Origin: Rachycentron canadum | Taxonomy: Eukaryota; Chordata; Actinopteri; Carangiformes; Rachycentridae | Direction of reading: 5' to 3' | Assembly: GCA_038496675.1 (NCBI GenBank) | Contig: CM076654.1 | Location: 8,494,242 to 8,558,241 of the forward strand | Length of the DNA stretch: 64,000 nucleotides | Part shown: piece by piece, positions 13,401 through 26,317 of the stretch | Numbering within the stretch: position 1 is the stretch's first letter | Layout: every line of letters begins with the position of its first letter | The notes under the pieces: model-generated | What the model saw: the letters and a program-made list of their open reading frames with translations, nothing else | Databases searched by the model: none | What the model was told of the DNA's origin: nothing | Position numbers and translations under genes: made by a program

Positions 13401-16400
13401 TCTCTCTCTCTCTCTCTCTCCCTCTCTCTCTCACTCTCCATCCCTCTCTGTCTTTCTTTCTCCCTGTCAAACACTGTTAGAGCACAGATTATTGTTGATG
13501 TAATAAAATCCAGCCAGCCAGTGAATTGAAATGACAGATACATAAAAAAGCAGGGATAGGAGGATGAGATGGATCTGGAGAAGGGTCTGTGTGTATGTGT
13601 GTGTATGTTCCAATAACCTTGATGACTTTGCCCAGCCCATCCCCACTGCAGGGGCTGAAGCCCATCCATCCTCCTGCAGGGTAAACATCTCTCCTCTGGA
13701 CTTTGTTTGGTTCACTGAATCCTTACTGAGAGAGACACAAAGAGATGAAAGTATGGATGGATGTGGAGATGGATGAGGAGGAGGAGGAGGAGGAGTGGGC
13801 TTCGACAACAAGAGAAGTGAGGATGCTGGCTGAGCTGGGCAGAGGAGGCGGAGTGGGATGATAGGTGAAGTGCAAAGAGAGAGGAGGAAAGAGGTGGTTG
13901 GATGAAGAGAAGAGAAAGTCCATGCAGTGCTCAGTCTTCTCTGTTTTCCCCAACTAAGAATAGCAGCTCTTCTGCTAACCCAGTGCCCCAGGACATGACC
14001 ATTTGAATAAAAGCCTCTATCACTTCATATAATGTCTGGTGCGTGTGTGTGTGTGTGCTCTACTGGAGGTGTATGACTCTGCTTGCATGTGTTGGCATGT
14101 GTCTGTGTGTGAGAGTGGGGGAGCATTTTAAATGCATATACGGGGGGGGAAGCTCATCAGAATAATAAGAGAGACAGTCAGGAAATAAGAGAGAGGGACG
14201 AGAGAGACAGAGAGAGCGGGCTAATTGATGGTGATGATAATAGGCTGGTGGAGGAGGGAGGCACAGACGAGACTTGATGTTTTATTTCAGCGAGCAAATA
14301 ATTCACTTCATGTGTGTTGAGCCACCCTCTGTCCTGTCTTCCTCTTTGTCTCTGTGTTCTGCTTGTTTCATGTAAGGGCTGTGGGAGTTTGTGCAGGATG
14401 AATCTGCGCAAGAAAAGTAATATTTCCCTATGTCTGTGCCATGTGTCTCATTAGCTGTGACTATAGCATCTCAAATGAGCAGCCAAAACATCTTGTGCTG
14501 TAAAGTATGACTGTGGTGTTGCAGCTGTTTTAACTTCGCAGTCACAAGTAAAAACATCTTCTCCCTTTTTTTTTTTTATTGTTTTTTTTTTTTTTGTCTC
14601 TGCAGCACTACTTCCTCATCGTGTTTGGTCATGACGGACAGAAACCTCTGGAGCTGCGGACAGAGGAGGAGAGTGAGTGTGATGAATGGGTGGAGGCCAT
14701 CCAACAGGCCAGGTAAACACACAGGATTATACAAAGCAGATTTCCTACGGGAGTAATAGCACCGGGGTTTATTTAGTTAAATGTGTGCTTTCTCCCCTTC
14801 TCTTTCCATGGAAAGGAAATACTGCTTCACATCAGATGCAGATGCATGACCACTGTTTGATTGAATGTGACAGAACATTAACATTAGAGAGCATTAAAAT
14901 GAACTTAAAACTCCATACTGGTGGTTTTGCATGTTTTAGGCCATTAAAGCTCTGGTTATTTTTCCAGACAATACCCCTGACTTTTTGCACTTGTTTCTTA
15001 ACTTTCAGTTCATTTCAGTATAGAATTCACATGTTTTATAGGTTATAATAAAGCATGATTCATCAATCTGCATCTGGGATGTATCTGCACCAGTGACTTT
15101 TGATAGCTCTTCCTTACTGGTTAATTCACAGAGGCTACAGCTGGGTTTTGAGGATCAGCTGTTGAGAGTCACTGCATTCACTCACCCCACTGTGGGTAAA
15201 CTAAAACTGGAAGATAATCAAACTCAATGTTCTGAAAAGTCAGAAAAAGATAATGCTCACTTGACAATTTCAAAGCAGGTGGGTATTGCTCGTAATTTTA
15301 TAGCTGGCACTTTACAGTCTCCGCTTTGTTGGCTGCTCGTGGTATCAACTATTCTTTCCTGTTGGATTCAAGCAAAGTGGTCAGTGAATATTCAGAACTT
15401 CTGAGCTCCTGAATAAATCTACAATAAATGACACTGCTTAAGATACGGTATGTAAGGTGAATGGATTGGTGAAACCACCAATTCTACCAAGTCTAAATGC
15501 AGCTTTAGTTGCAGTTTAAAAAGGAAATTATGGCATCCTCTAGAATACAGAATTATCAGCAGCAATATATAATAGACATGTTTTTTGATAAAAAGGTAAA
15601 ACCTACCAAACCATCAGTATGGTCCTTTAAAATTCTCCACAGGGTGGATAACCAGACATTTGATTCACCCAGCAGCTTTAATTTAACTGTGATATCAACT
15701 AATAAAGTGTGTTGTTCTCTTACTTTCTGCCATAACAAATTTTGTTTGAGGTTGTGTGCTTCTCCTTCTCCGTGAATATTTGTGGAAATATCATTTACTT
15801 TCAGTTACTCTGACATCATCATCGAACGGGAGGTGCTGATGCAAAAATACATCCACCTTATACAGATAGTGGAGACGGAGAAGGTGGCTGCCAATCAGCT
15901 GCGCACGCAGCTAGAGGATCAGGACACAGAGATTGAAAGGCTCAAAGCTGAGGTACAGCAAACACATGCACACACTCTGCTGTAATCCTCAAGATATTCA
16001 TTATATCAAACTTTATTTTCATTACTAAGAGCACACGCAGATGTTTCTAAATCATGCAAGATATAATTATTAAGGGTTCTAACTTTAAGGCATGTGTATA
16101 ATTTTAAAGAAGACCTCCACTCACACCTCCCTCACCCCGCTGTTAGAGCAGGAGGTGACAGAAGATCTTCTGTAAATTTAAACACATTTTTTGCCAACTG
16201 ACATCTATCACATACCTGCAATGGTATCACTCTGCTGGCTGCAGATGCTATTTGAGTGGATTGGTAATTTAATTCAAGGCGAGTCATCAAAAATAAAATA
16301 AAGTTTGACAAGAAGAAGATATATTTGGTATAACTGAACACAGGGACACATGATTACAACTTGGAAAATGTACTTTTTATTTTACTATGTACTTCAGCAT

Positions 16401-19400
16401 CATTTGGTTATAAATTCCCTAACAAATAGACCATGATCTTTGCAGAAGGTAATTTCAGTGCTGAGAATCCTAAAACCACATTACCCATAAGCCTTCTTCA
16501 TTTTTTCTGATTCACTCACTCTCCTGTAATCTCCTGAAAAATGATTCAATAAGAAACACATGTATATACCTGTATGTACCTATATATACCCATAACCCTA
16601 TGTGTTCAATGTGTGCGTGTGTAATTTCTTACAGTTGTGTTTATGACAGTGGAGTAGTGGGCGTTAACGGTGCTCAGTCTCCTCTGAGCGTAGGAGGAGA
16701 AGCCCACCGCTCAATAAAGACAGCCCATCAGTTTCCTTACAAACCATTACGCTTATCGAACTCAACACGTTTCTGTTCTGCCGTCAGAGCACAATAAATC
16801 AGAAGTGCACATACACACACACGCAACACAACTGACCTCTATGTCGTTAATCAGAACTAATTACAATTCTCTCTTTCTCTCTCACACACATAACAGCAGG
16901 CAATTATTGGTTTATTGTAATTAAATCAATAGTTCTAATCTTCTCTGAAGTAAACAATAGGTGAGTCTACAGCACTTTCGATCCTGTCAACAATGTTAAA
17001 ATGGTTCAAACAAGCATATACTTGTACGTAACGTAGATTAGGGCTGAACAGTCATTAAGGATCATTCTCCCAATTTAATCATTTCAAGCAAAAACTAGCA
17101 AAATTACTTACTGGCGTGTTTGTTTCACATATTTCACTTAATACAAAACAGTGGCACACAACCACTGTATAAAACAAGACTTTGTTAATGGTATTTATAA
17201 TTTTTCATTTAGTTTCATATCATATCATGATATATATTGGAAAAAAAAGTCCCATATATATTCTCAATAATCATTTCAATTACAAGGGTGCAGTGATTGC
17301 TTTGGCATAGCTTCATTTAATGGACTGGCCATCTCCGATTAATTATCAAATATATTTTTGTGAAAGTTTTTTTTATTAAAAAAAAAAAAATCTCCACATA
17401 TGTCTAGATCTCCCACTTTTGCAGGTTTAGCTGATCAAACAAAAAAAATTCTCTCTTTCTGTGTCTCACTATCATTTAACTGGGATTATTTAACTTAAAC
17501 TTAACCAAATACATTAAGAAACTTTATAGCAAAATAAAAAACTAGGACATTATTTAGAATATGTGGAGGAGTAAAATAAAGCATTGCCATTACAGTGTAA
17601 TGTAACTGCTATTTGCCAGATCATTGAGTGTCTGTGTTGTATCAGATGAGAAATGTTTTCTGTTATGTGTCACAGAGATGGCCAAAGGCGATGAAGAGTT
17701 ATTCTTAAGGTACAGGTGTTTGACTGAAATACAATTCTGGTCTGCACAGCAGTTGGCCCTTGGGGATGCCATGTTCTCATTGGACCAGCTGCTAACATCT
17801 CCATAAATCACACCCCCAAAGTCGTTTCCAATTCTGTCTCTGCTCATCTGTGTCAATAGTCAGTTGTATAGACACTTTGCTCATATACACTATCTCTGTC
17901 TTTACGAGGAAATCGCACTGATGAATGGATTAGTCTGCTATGCTGCTTTTAGTTGTAATTCTTCCTTGGAGCAACAAGCATGGTACATACTACTCATCAC
18001 TACACACTGTGATTACATCTCATTGGCAGGATACAGGGCGCCAGGTTCATAATGAAAATGCAAACGAAAGACCTTTTATATTAGGAAACATCTGCCTGTG
18101 TAATAGGGCTGCTCATGAAAAAAGGATTAGACTTTGAGAGCCAGTGTGCAATTGATGATCCATCTCATTAAAACATACTCTTGTTTGTTTGTTTTATGTG
18201 CTTGTTGCTCCATGTTTATGAATAATTAAACCAACTAGCCACTGTAACTGTCAACACTTGGCAGACTGGTTCCTCGTTGCTGAATAAGAAAATGAAGATG
18301 AACGTGTGTGGCTAAAAACAGCTTTGGTATCATGTTTCATGCTCTTCTCATTATGTGATAAACTGATGTTATGTAGAGGCCTGGAGGTAAAAACAAACAG
18401 GTTGAAGTGATATAGTACTAGAGCCAATCTTAAAAAACCCTTTACCAGCTACATTTCAAATTCAACCCTGTTTTTTTACAGAGAAGTGGGGGTATATTAT
18501 TAGGTTTACAATGTGAAATGAGCATCTTCTCTCCACATCCTAATAAAATTTTGAGCCTGGCTTATTCCCTTTGTGATGTGCCTCATACACGGCTCACTTT
18601 TCAAACTGGGAAGATGACATTAACTTTGTGGTAGGTGGTTAGTTGCTCTCACCTGCAGCGAGTACATTTCACAACGTCTAAAGGCTAATCTGACTCTGCT
18701 GTCTGAAGAGAGTATTTCATGGCTGTAAAAATTATACAAGAACTGACATAATTAGATAGATTAGGTCTTCAAAGGGCTTTCATATTATGGTATCCACAGA
18801 TTGGTCTTCACAGATTGCTCTCTAGAAATAGAGCATACTCAGAAGCAGTGGTTTATACTTTGTCTTCAGTCCCTGCTGTGCCCTACAATGCACTACAGGT
18901 GATCGGGCACATATAAGCCTTAATTTGCTTACTGTCACCAGCTGATAGGAGCCCCTCCCCCTTCTCTGTCATTCTCTGTTTCTGAATGAAGGCACCAGAT
19001 TGTCAAAGATGAGGAAGTCTGATGTCTATCTGGCAAAAACACAACAGTTCAATGAACACACACTGAATGACTGAATCACCTACACACAATATTCAAATTA
19101 ATGAATATTAGTCCCAGTCGGAGTATAAGGTCCTTGTCACGTAAACCACATCACCTTATACCTCATAAGAATTGCTTCTGGTTAATGTGATTTTAATGTA
19201 ATTTAATGTCTTTTGGGCACATGTTTTAGTCACACATTGTTTTCACGTTTGTCACTGAATGTCTCTTAAAAGATTGTAGCTCTAAACAAGACCAAGGAGC
19301 GAATGCGGCCGTACCATATCATCCATGAAAATGAAGACCCAGATATCAAGAAGATCAAAAAGGTAAATAAATCAATTCCACATTTTCAGATAATGAAGAA

Positions 19401-20039
19401 TCTAAGTTTCGTGTACTTTTGTTTGCTGATCTCTAATTCAGCATGCTGCTATGCCATGTGTCCTCCACACAGCCTCACCTGAGTTTGCTTGTTTGTGTCT
19501 ACTCAGGTGCAGAGTTTCATGCGGGGCTGGCTCTGTCGGAGGAAGTGGAAGATCATCGTTCAGGATTACATCTGCTCTCCTCACGCTGAGAGCATGAGGA
19601 AGAGGAACCAGATCGTCTTCAACATGGTGGAGGCAGAGACAGAGTATGTAAATACATTATGCCTAGAGTGGTACAGCAGCACCCACTGTGGAAAAGTTGT
19701 CACTGTTGTCGAGCTCTGCAGTGCATGATGTTATCTGACTTACTATGCATACATCAAAGAAGGATGCTATTCTTGATGTGTGATATTATAAGCACGATGT
19801 CAAGTACTGTGAGAAGACTAGTTGTTGATTTTTCAACTAGTGGTATTATAATATACTGAAGCAGATGTGACTTTAAAACTTGTGTGAGATTATTCAGTAT
19901 AGTTTTCAGTATTTTTATTGAAAAACATTTTATTGGATTAAATTAAATTGAATTGAATCACAGTCACTTTATCAGACACTGACTGGCAGACAAAACCACC
20001 TTCTCTAGTTCAGATAAACCAAATCTCCTCATTTGAAGC

Positions 20040-20073
<34 letters not shown>

Positions 20074-23000
20074 CATTTCACATATCAAAATAGACAAAAT
20101 AGACCCCTTTTTTGAATTGCAGATCAACTTTTTACTCCTGCAAGCCTCTCACATGCTCATACACACGTCACATTTGCTTGTTTTGATAATAAAAAATAGA
20201 TGCAAATTGCAAACTCGAATATTGCATTGTTGGTGCAACTACCAGGAGTTTGCTGTACATGGTTGGTCTAAGGTCTGTGCAAGGAATGTGAATATGAATG
20301 TTTGTGTATGTGTGTAATGACAGGTACGTCCACCAGCTCTACATCCTGGTCAACTGTTTCCTCAGACCCCTGAGGATGGCCGCCAGCTCCAAGAAACCCC
20401 CCATCAGCCATGATGATGTCAGCAGTATCTTCCTCAACAGGTGTGTATGTCTACATGAATGTCTTCATCCAATGTGTTTTGTCCATCTAATTTCTCCATT
20501 TAACTGAATCAGTGTTTATTATGCTGCAGGCACAAGACATACTGAGGATTGAAAAAAAAAAAATTAAAATGCTCTTCTGTCATTTCGTTCTATTGTTCAG
20601 TGAGACCATTATGTTCCTACATGAGATTTTCCACCAAGGCTTAAAGGCGAGGATCGCCAACTGGCCAACCCTGGTTCTGGGTAAGCTGTTACTTAAATGC
20701 ACACAATACAGACAACACACAAATACACACTGTATGCGTACTGTTTGCTCTGCAGCCACTCAAGGTCAGATTTTCTGTGGTCCTCCACATCCAGTTAGTC
20801 TCATTCAAACGTCAGCCTTGACGTCTTTCTGCCACAGTCAAACACACACATGCACACACACACACTCACACATTTCCCTATCTCAGTCTGCAACATGCAC
20901 AGTCATTGTCTTAACAGACAATGACCACTCAGACCAGAAGGCATCCTACGATTTCACCTCCTAAAACAGAAGCGCCTTCAACAGATAAGCATCACCTAGG
21001 AGACAGACTGCTGAAAGACATGGCAGCAAATTACTGACAAATTTGAAAAGCAAAGGGTCCACTGATTTAACATGCCACTTCTATAAGACCTTCTGCTTCA
21101 ATTTTGACCAATAGTCTGTTTTGCATCAAATCAATTTCTGTGCTGATGGCTTTCTATTAATATCGTCATCAAAAATATTTAGCTGCTTTTAACATACAAA
21201 GACAATGCACAAATGGATATACCAACATATAATGGTTCTCTGCAGTGACCTAAAGGAGCTACTTATAAGTTTTGCTATTGTTACAAAGCTAGCATTAACA
21301 TTAGCAGCTTTTTACCCACAACTCTAGACAAAACATTGCAAACTTTACTTGTTCACCAGCCAAGTAACAAGTTAAGCAACGGCAATGTTAACTCTTGTCT
21401 CTATCACGTCCTTTCGTCTGCAACAACAATCACCACCAGCACCTTCCAGAAAGAAACCATTAAGAAAAGTTAACCCCTGTAAGAAATAGCATACATCTGG
21501 TGGTATCCCACAATGTCACGTAAATGTTCAAATTCAGTAGATTTTATTAATTGACAAGGCTTGGTAAGAAATCAAACTCCATTATGATCAGACCTCTGAT
21601 TGATTATTGAGGCATTTGTTTTTAAATTTGTTCAGAAGGAGTCAGTTTCAGTTAAGTTAAACATCCATAAAGATTACATAAGTTTTGAAATTTATTTCCC
21701 TCTAACATGACCTAACTCCTCCCATGTATTTTCTCAACCATTTTTCATTTAAATGAATTTATACTAGAGAATAAGTAAATAAATCTGAACATCTAACGGA
21801 GCTAAAAGTTTTGTTTATGTGTGTGTACTTTTGTTTCTAGCTGACCTATTTGACATTTTGCTGCCCATGCTGAACATCTATCAGGAGTTTGTGAGGAACC
21901 ATCAGTATAGCCTGCAGGTCTTAGCCAACTGTAAACAGAACAGGGATTTTGACAAGCTGCTGAAACAGTATGAGTCCAATGCTGCCTGTGAAGGGAGGAT
22001 GCTCGAGACCTTCCTCACGTATCCCATGTTCCAGGTAGAGTTTTGGCACCAGCACACACTGGTTTTCATAAACATACCAGAGCAATCCAAGTTTTGTCTC
22101 TATTGGCATCTATTGGCACCAATATAAATTGTCTTTTGTAAATTGTTCGTGTGTTTTTATTTGTCTTATTTTCTGACATTGCTCTACCCTCCTTTAAGAT
22201 TCCCCGCTACATCATCACCTTGCATGAGTTATTGGCGCACACACCTCATGAGCACGTGGAGCGCAAGAGTCTTGAATTTGCCAAGTCCAAATTAGAGGAA
22301 TTGTCCAGGTGTGTATCCGGTTGTCAGCCTTATCAACTCACCTGATACATTTTTATGTTTAATACCCAACCAACTGGTGTGTTTGTGTGTGGCCAGGGTA
22401 ATGCATGACGAGGTGAGTGACACAGAGAACATCCGTAAGAACCTGGCCATAGAGAGGATGATAGTGGAGGGCTGCGACATCCTGTTGGACACCAGCCAGA
22501 CCTTCATCAGGCAGGGTGAGCCTTCATCCTCTGCCAGTACTGCTCACAGCAAAGCTCTGGAGGTTTACTTCAGAGTAATGGCCACCTGCCTGCCAAGTTG
22601 TGCTCAGAGAGCAGAGACATGGATTGCATACTGGTGGTGCTCAGTCACTGAATCATGATATAATCTGCTGCAACACTTTCTACAAGATGGGAGATTTGGC
22701 TGTCAGTCAGTCAGCTTTCCCAGTTAAAATGTGATTCCACTCAATCCGTTACTAACTACATTTTTCTGAAGGGATAGTGTCAGGTGTTGTACACACATCA
22801 TCTCTATGTCTGTATTGTAGTTTCCTACATGAGCCTGCCAGACTAACTAGGCTTACACTGCTAAAATTCCTCATTCTTCCACTGTGCAGATAAATGGATT
22901 ACCTCTGATGACTCAGGTCTTAATGTGGAGTCATGGTGCCAGAACAAACAGTCTGCTTAATCTAATAAAGTAAAGTAGTTCTTTATCTCAAATGCACTAG

Positions 23001-24220
23001 ATAAATTGTATTTTACTTTTCATCAATGGAATGAAAGTGACAAGTAATAAGAGGGACAATCCCCTAAACGCACTGCTTCAAAATATGTACATTTGTTGTT
23101 TTTGAGAAATAGACTAAATGTATATTGCATTAGTATTCACCAAGATGTGTACTAATTACTGCAATATGTATAACTGTTGCAGATTAATTTGTCAAGTTAA
23201 AGCCAATTTTCCACTTAACAGTAACACTATTGATTATTATTATTGATTATACTGGGTACATGAAACATATGTGGCAAGTTACCTTTTGACTGCACAGGAG
23301 AACAGGTTGTGATTTTCCTGCTGTAATTGGGGCACAGTTCATGAGATGAAGCCCAGTTTTGACAGTGCCAGACTTCTACTGACCCTGTCTGCAGAATTTT
23401 GCCCCTAAAACCTTTTCAGTGATCCATCCCTTTGTTTTATAATTGCCATGCACAGGTGCACACACTAAATACCTGCGTAGAGTTTTTAGTTTTAGTTTAA
23501 AAGTTTTTAAACTGTTTTAATTTTTATGCCACTGCAAAAGCTAAGTAAAGCCACCCTCAGCTTAGTGCCAGCTTAATGAAATGTAATGTAATCCTGTGCA
23601 CCTCGTGCTCTTCAGGCTCTCTGATCCAGCTGCCGTCAGTGGAGCGAGGGAAGCTAAGTAAGGTCCGTTTGGGATCCCTCTCTCTGAAGAAGGAAGGTGA
23701 AAGGCAGTGTTTCCTCTTTACCAAACACTTCCTTGTCTGCACCCGAAGCTCTGGGGGGAAACTGCACCTTCTCAAGGTGAGAACACTTTTACCTCTGTTA
23801 CCTGAGTGAGGAAATGTATTTTATGAATTAATAGGAATGGATAGATTTGATTAAATATCAATACATGTTTCTGCATCTGTTCACTTAAATTCTTGCAGCA
23901 AGGTGGAGTTTTGTCCCTAATTGACTGCACACTTATAGAGGAACCAGATGCCAGTGACGAAGAGTGTAAGTTTACTACTGCATGAAGCAGTGTATGCACA
24001 CTGGTTGACACTCAGGGAGCTCTTATTGGCTCATTTAGGCCCTTCGCCACTCATGGAGGTTAATTAGATGTCAGACAATAAGTGTCCAGAAATTACTTCC
24101 CCTTAAATATCAGATTTTCACCCCTTAAAATGTCAGGTTGTGATCTTTTAACATTACAGCTCCATCATTTTTTTTCTTCTAAGCATTCATTTTGCATATA
24201 GGGAGATTGATGGAACAACC

Positions 24221-24300
<80 letters not shown>

Positions 24301-26269
24301 AACAAAAACAAGTGCTGAGACAATTACGTGCATACGCACACTTGCCTTCAATGCACACCTTCACACTTAAGCCCCAGGGCTGTGTAGAATGGAGATAGTG
24401 GGTCTGCTTAATTAACCTTCTGTGTGTGCATTATTTTTTACTGTTATCACCATTAGGTGGTCTGTTGTACTGTAAGAAGCTCTTCCCTTTTCCTCTATCA
24501 TACAGCTAAAGCTGGTGGTCAGGTATTCGGTCAGCTGGACTTTAAGCTTGTAGTTGAACCATCAGACTCACCTTCCTTCACCGTGGTGTTACTGGCGCCA
24601 TCGCGTCAGGAGAAGGCCGCATGGACCAGTGATATTAGCCAGGTAATACACAAAGTTGCACAAACACACACCCAGACAAACACAGAATAACAAGAACCTC
24701 CAAATAGCAAAAGCATGTCTCCGCTGGGCATTGAGAAGGCTTAGTGATAAGTAAACACAGACTCGGGTGCAGTTCTCCAGGGGCGGGTTCAGCTCACTGC
24801 CTCAGTACTTGACAAACAGAGTAGCACCATACGAGCATGTCAGACTGAATTAATTCTTAACAGACAAAAACACACTGACAGTTTTAAATAGCTTCTCTTT
24901 CACACCATCTCCTTCTCAACCAGACTTTTGAATTTATTTTCAAAACTATTTTTTTTTTCATTTGTTTTGAAAGGGAGCAAAAAAATAATGAGTGTCAGAC
25001 TAGATTATTTCAAAGTAGATAAAATGTTTTTTCAAGCAAAAATTATTTACAAAATCTCAGACTCCAACAATCAACTGCTTTGAATGCTGTAGTTCAAACA
25101 AAAGTGAAAATGATTTGCAAATATTGTCTCTCACTTTATTCTGCCATCATTTATTCTCTTTTTCTGTCTCTCCTTGTAGTGTATAGATAATATCCGCTGC
25201 AATGGTTTGATGACCAGTGTATTTGAGGAGAACTCCAAAGTCACTGTGCCTCATATGATCAAGTAAGTATATATAGTATACCTGAGTGAAAATGTTACAG
25301 TTGTGTTGATGTATAGTAAATTTTTAGGCTGTATATTCTTTTTTTTTTATCTTTATTCATGCTAATGCTGAACTCTGCTTGATGGTATTCTTTGGTATTC
25401 ACTCTTATTTTTAGCCCTCTGCTTTAAAATACGTGGGTTTTTGTACTCATTTTGTTTTTGCTCAGCTCCTTTCATAATCTTTTCCTTGCTTAGCAGCTGA
25501 AACAGTCACCCATGCTTGGTTATGTGTGTGTGTATGTGTGTGTACGTGTGTATCCATCAGATCCGATGTGCGTCTCCATAAAGATGATGTTGACATTTGC
25601 TTCAGCAAGACGCTCAACTCCTGCAAGGTCCCCCAGATCCGCTACGCCAGCGTGGAGCGGCTGCTGGAGAGGCTGACCGACCTGCGCTTCCTCTCCATAG
25701 ACTTCCTCAACACCTTCCTTCACACATACAGGATCTTCACCACGGCAACGGTGGTCATGGACAAACTGGCTGACATCTACAAGAAGCCCTTTTCCTCCAT
25801 ACCTATCAGGTCATACAGTGCATACACACAAATGTACAGTCACAAACACAGATACAGACAAAAGTCACACATACTGCACACAAAGACTGCTACCAAGAAT
25901 GTGCTCGCACTTCAAATATCTTCACACACTATTCCTTTACTGATGTTTTTTTTTTTTTTAATCATCTACACATTTGTTCATGTCAGTTTGTCAGTGTCTG
26001 TGTTTATGTTTGTATGCTTTTGTGCTCATATAACACGAAACACACAAGGATGTGTACTGGCATGTTGTGAGTTTTTTTATTTTTTATGTGTGAATGATGT
26101 AGTCAGGTGTGGGTCAGTGTTTTGAACTTGGCAGGCAGCTTCCACCTCTGTCCACAAGGTTAAATACATATTGGCTGAACTACATACCAGCCCGTGTGTG
26201 GAGACCAGCAGAACAGATGCTCCAACAAAGTTTTTGGCACAGACATAGGAATATATTGTGTGTCAAATG

Positions 26270-26317
<48 letters not shown>

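Larger units (their letters stand above)
732..14605 (+). other. rasgrf2 intron 1 (13.9 kb), no gene seen
   Basis: I find no exon or RNA gene in it. It holds microsatellites at 2994-3060, 7376-7411 and 13394-13432, a GGA run near 13775-13797, and dispersed-repeat segments near 7890-8020, 10225-10340 and 12500-12930. Long first introns often carry enhancers; none can be picked out from sequence alone. Confidence 0.85.

Noticed and set aside
19644..19650. Exon 5 donor at 19648 (GTAAAT)
   Set aside because: Using it would break the frame into exon 6; 19644 gives E-Y-V-H-Q as in the family.
24222..24296. CRISPR-like array
   Set aside because: It is a plain dinucleotide microsatellite in a vertebrate gene; no spacers or direct repeats.
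24179..24398. Repeat-encoded ORFs (poly Cys-Val or His-Thr) here and at 30736-30981, 31711-32092 and 57793-58061
   Set aside because: They are translations of GT/CA microsatellites, apart from the short parts that overlap real exons.
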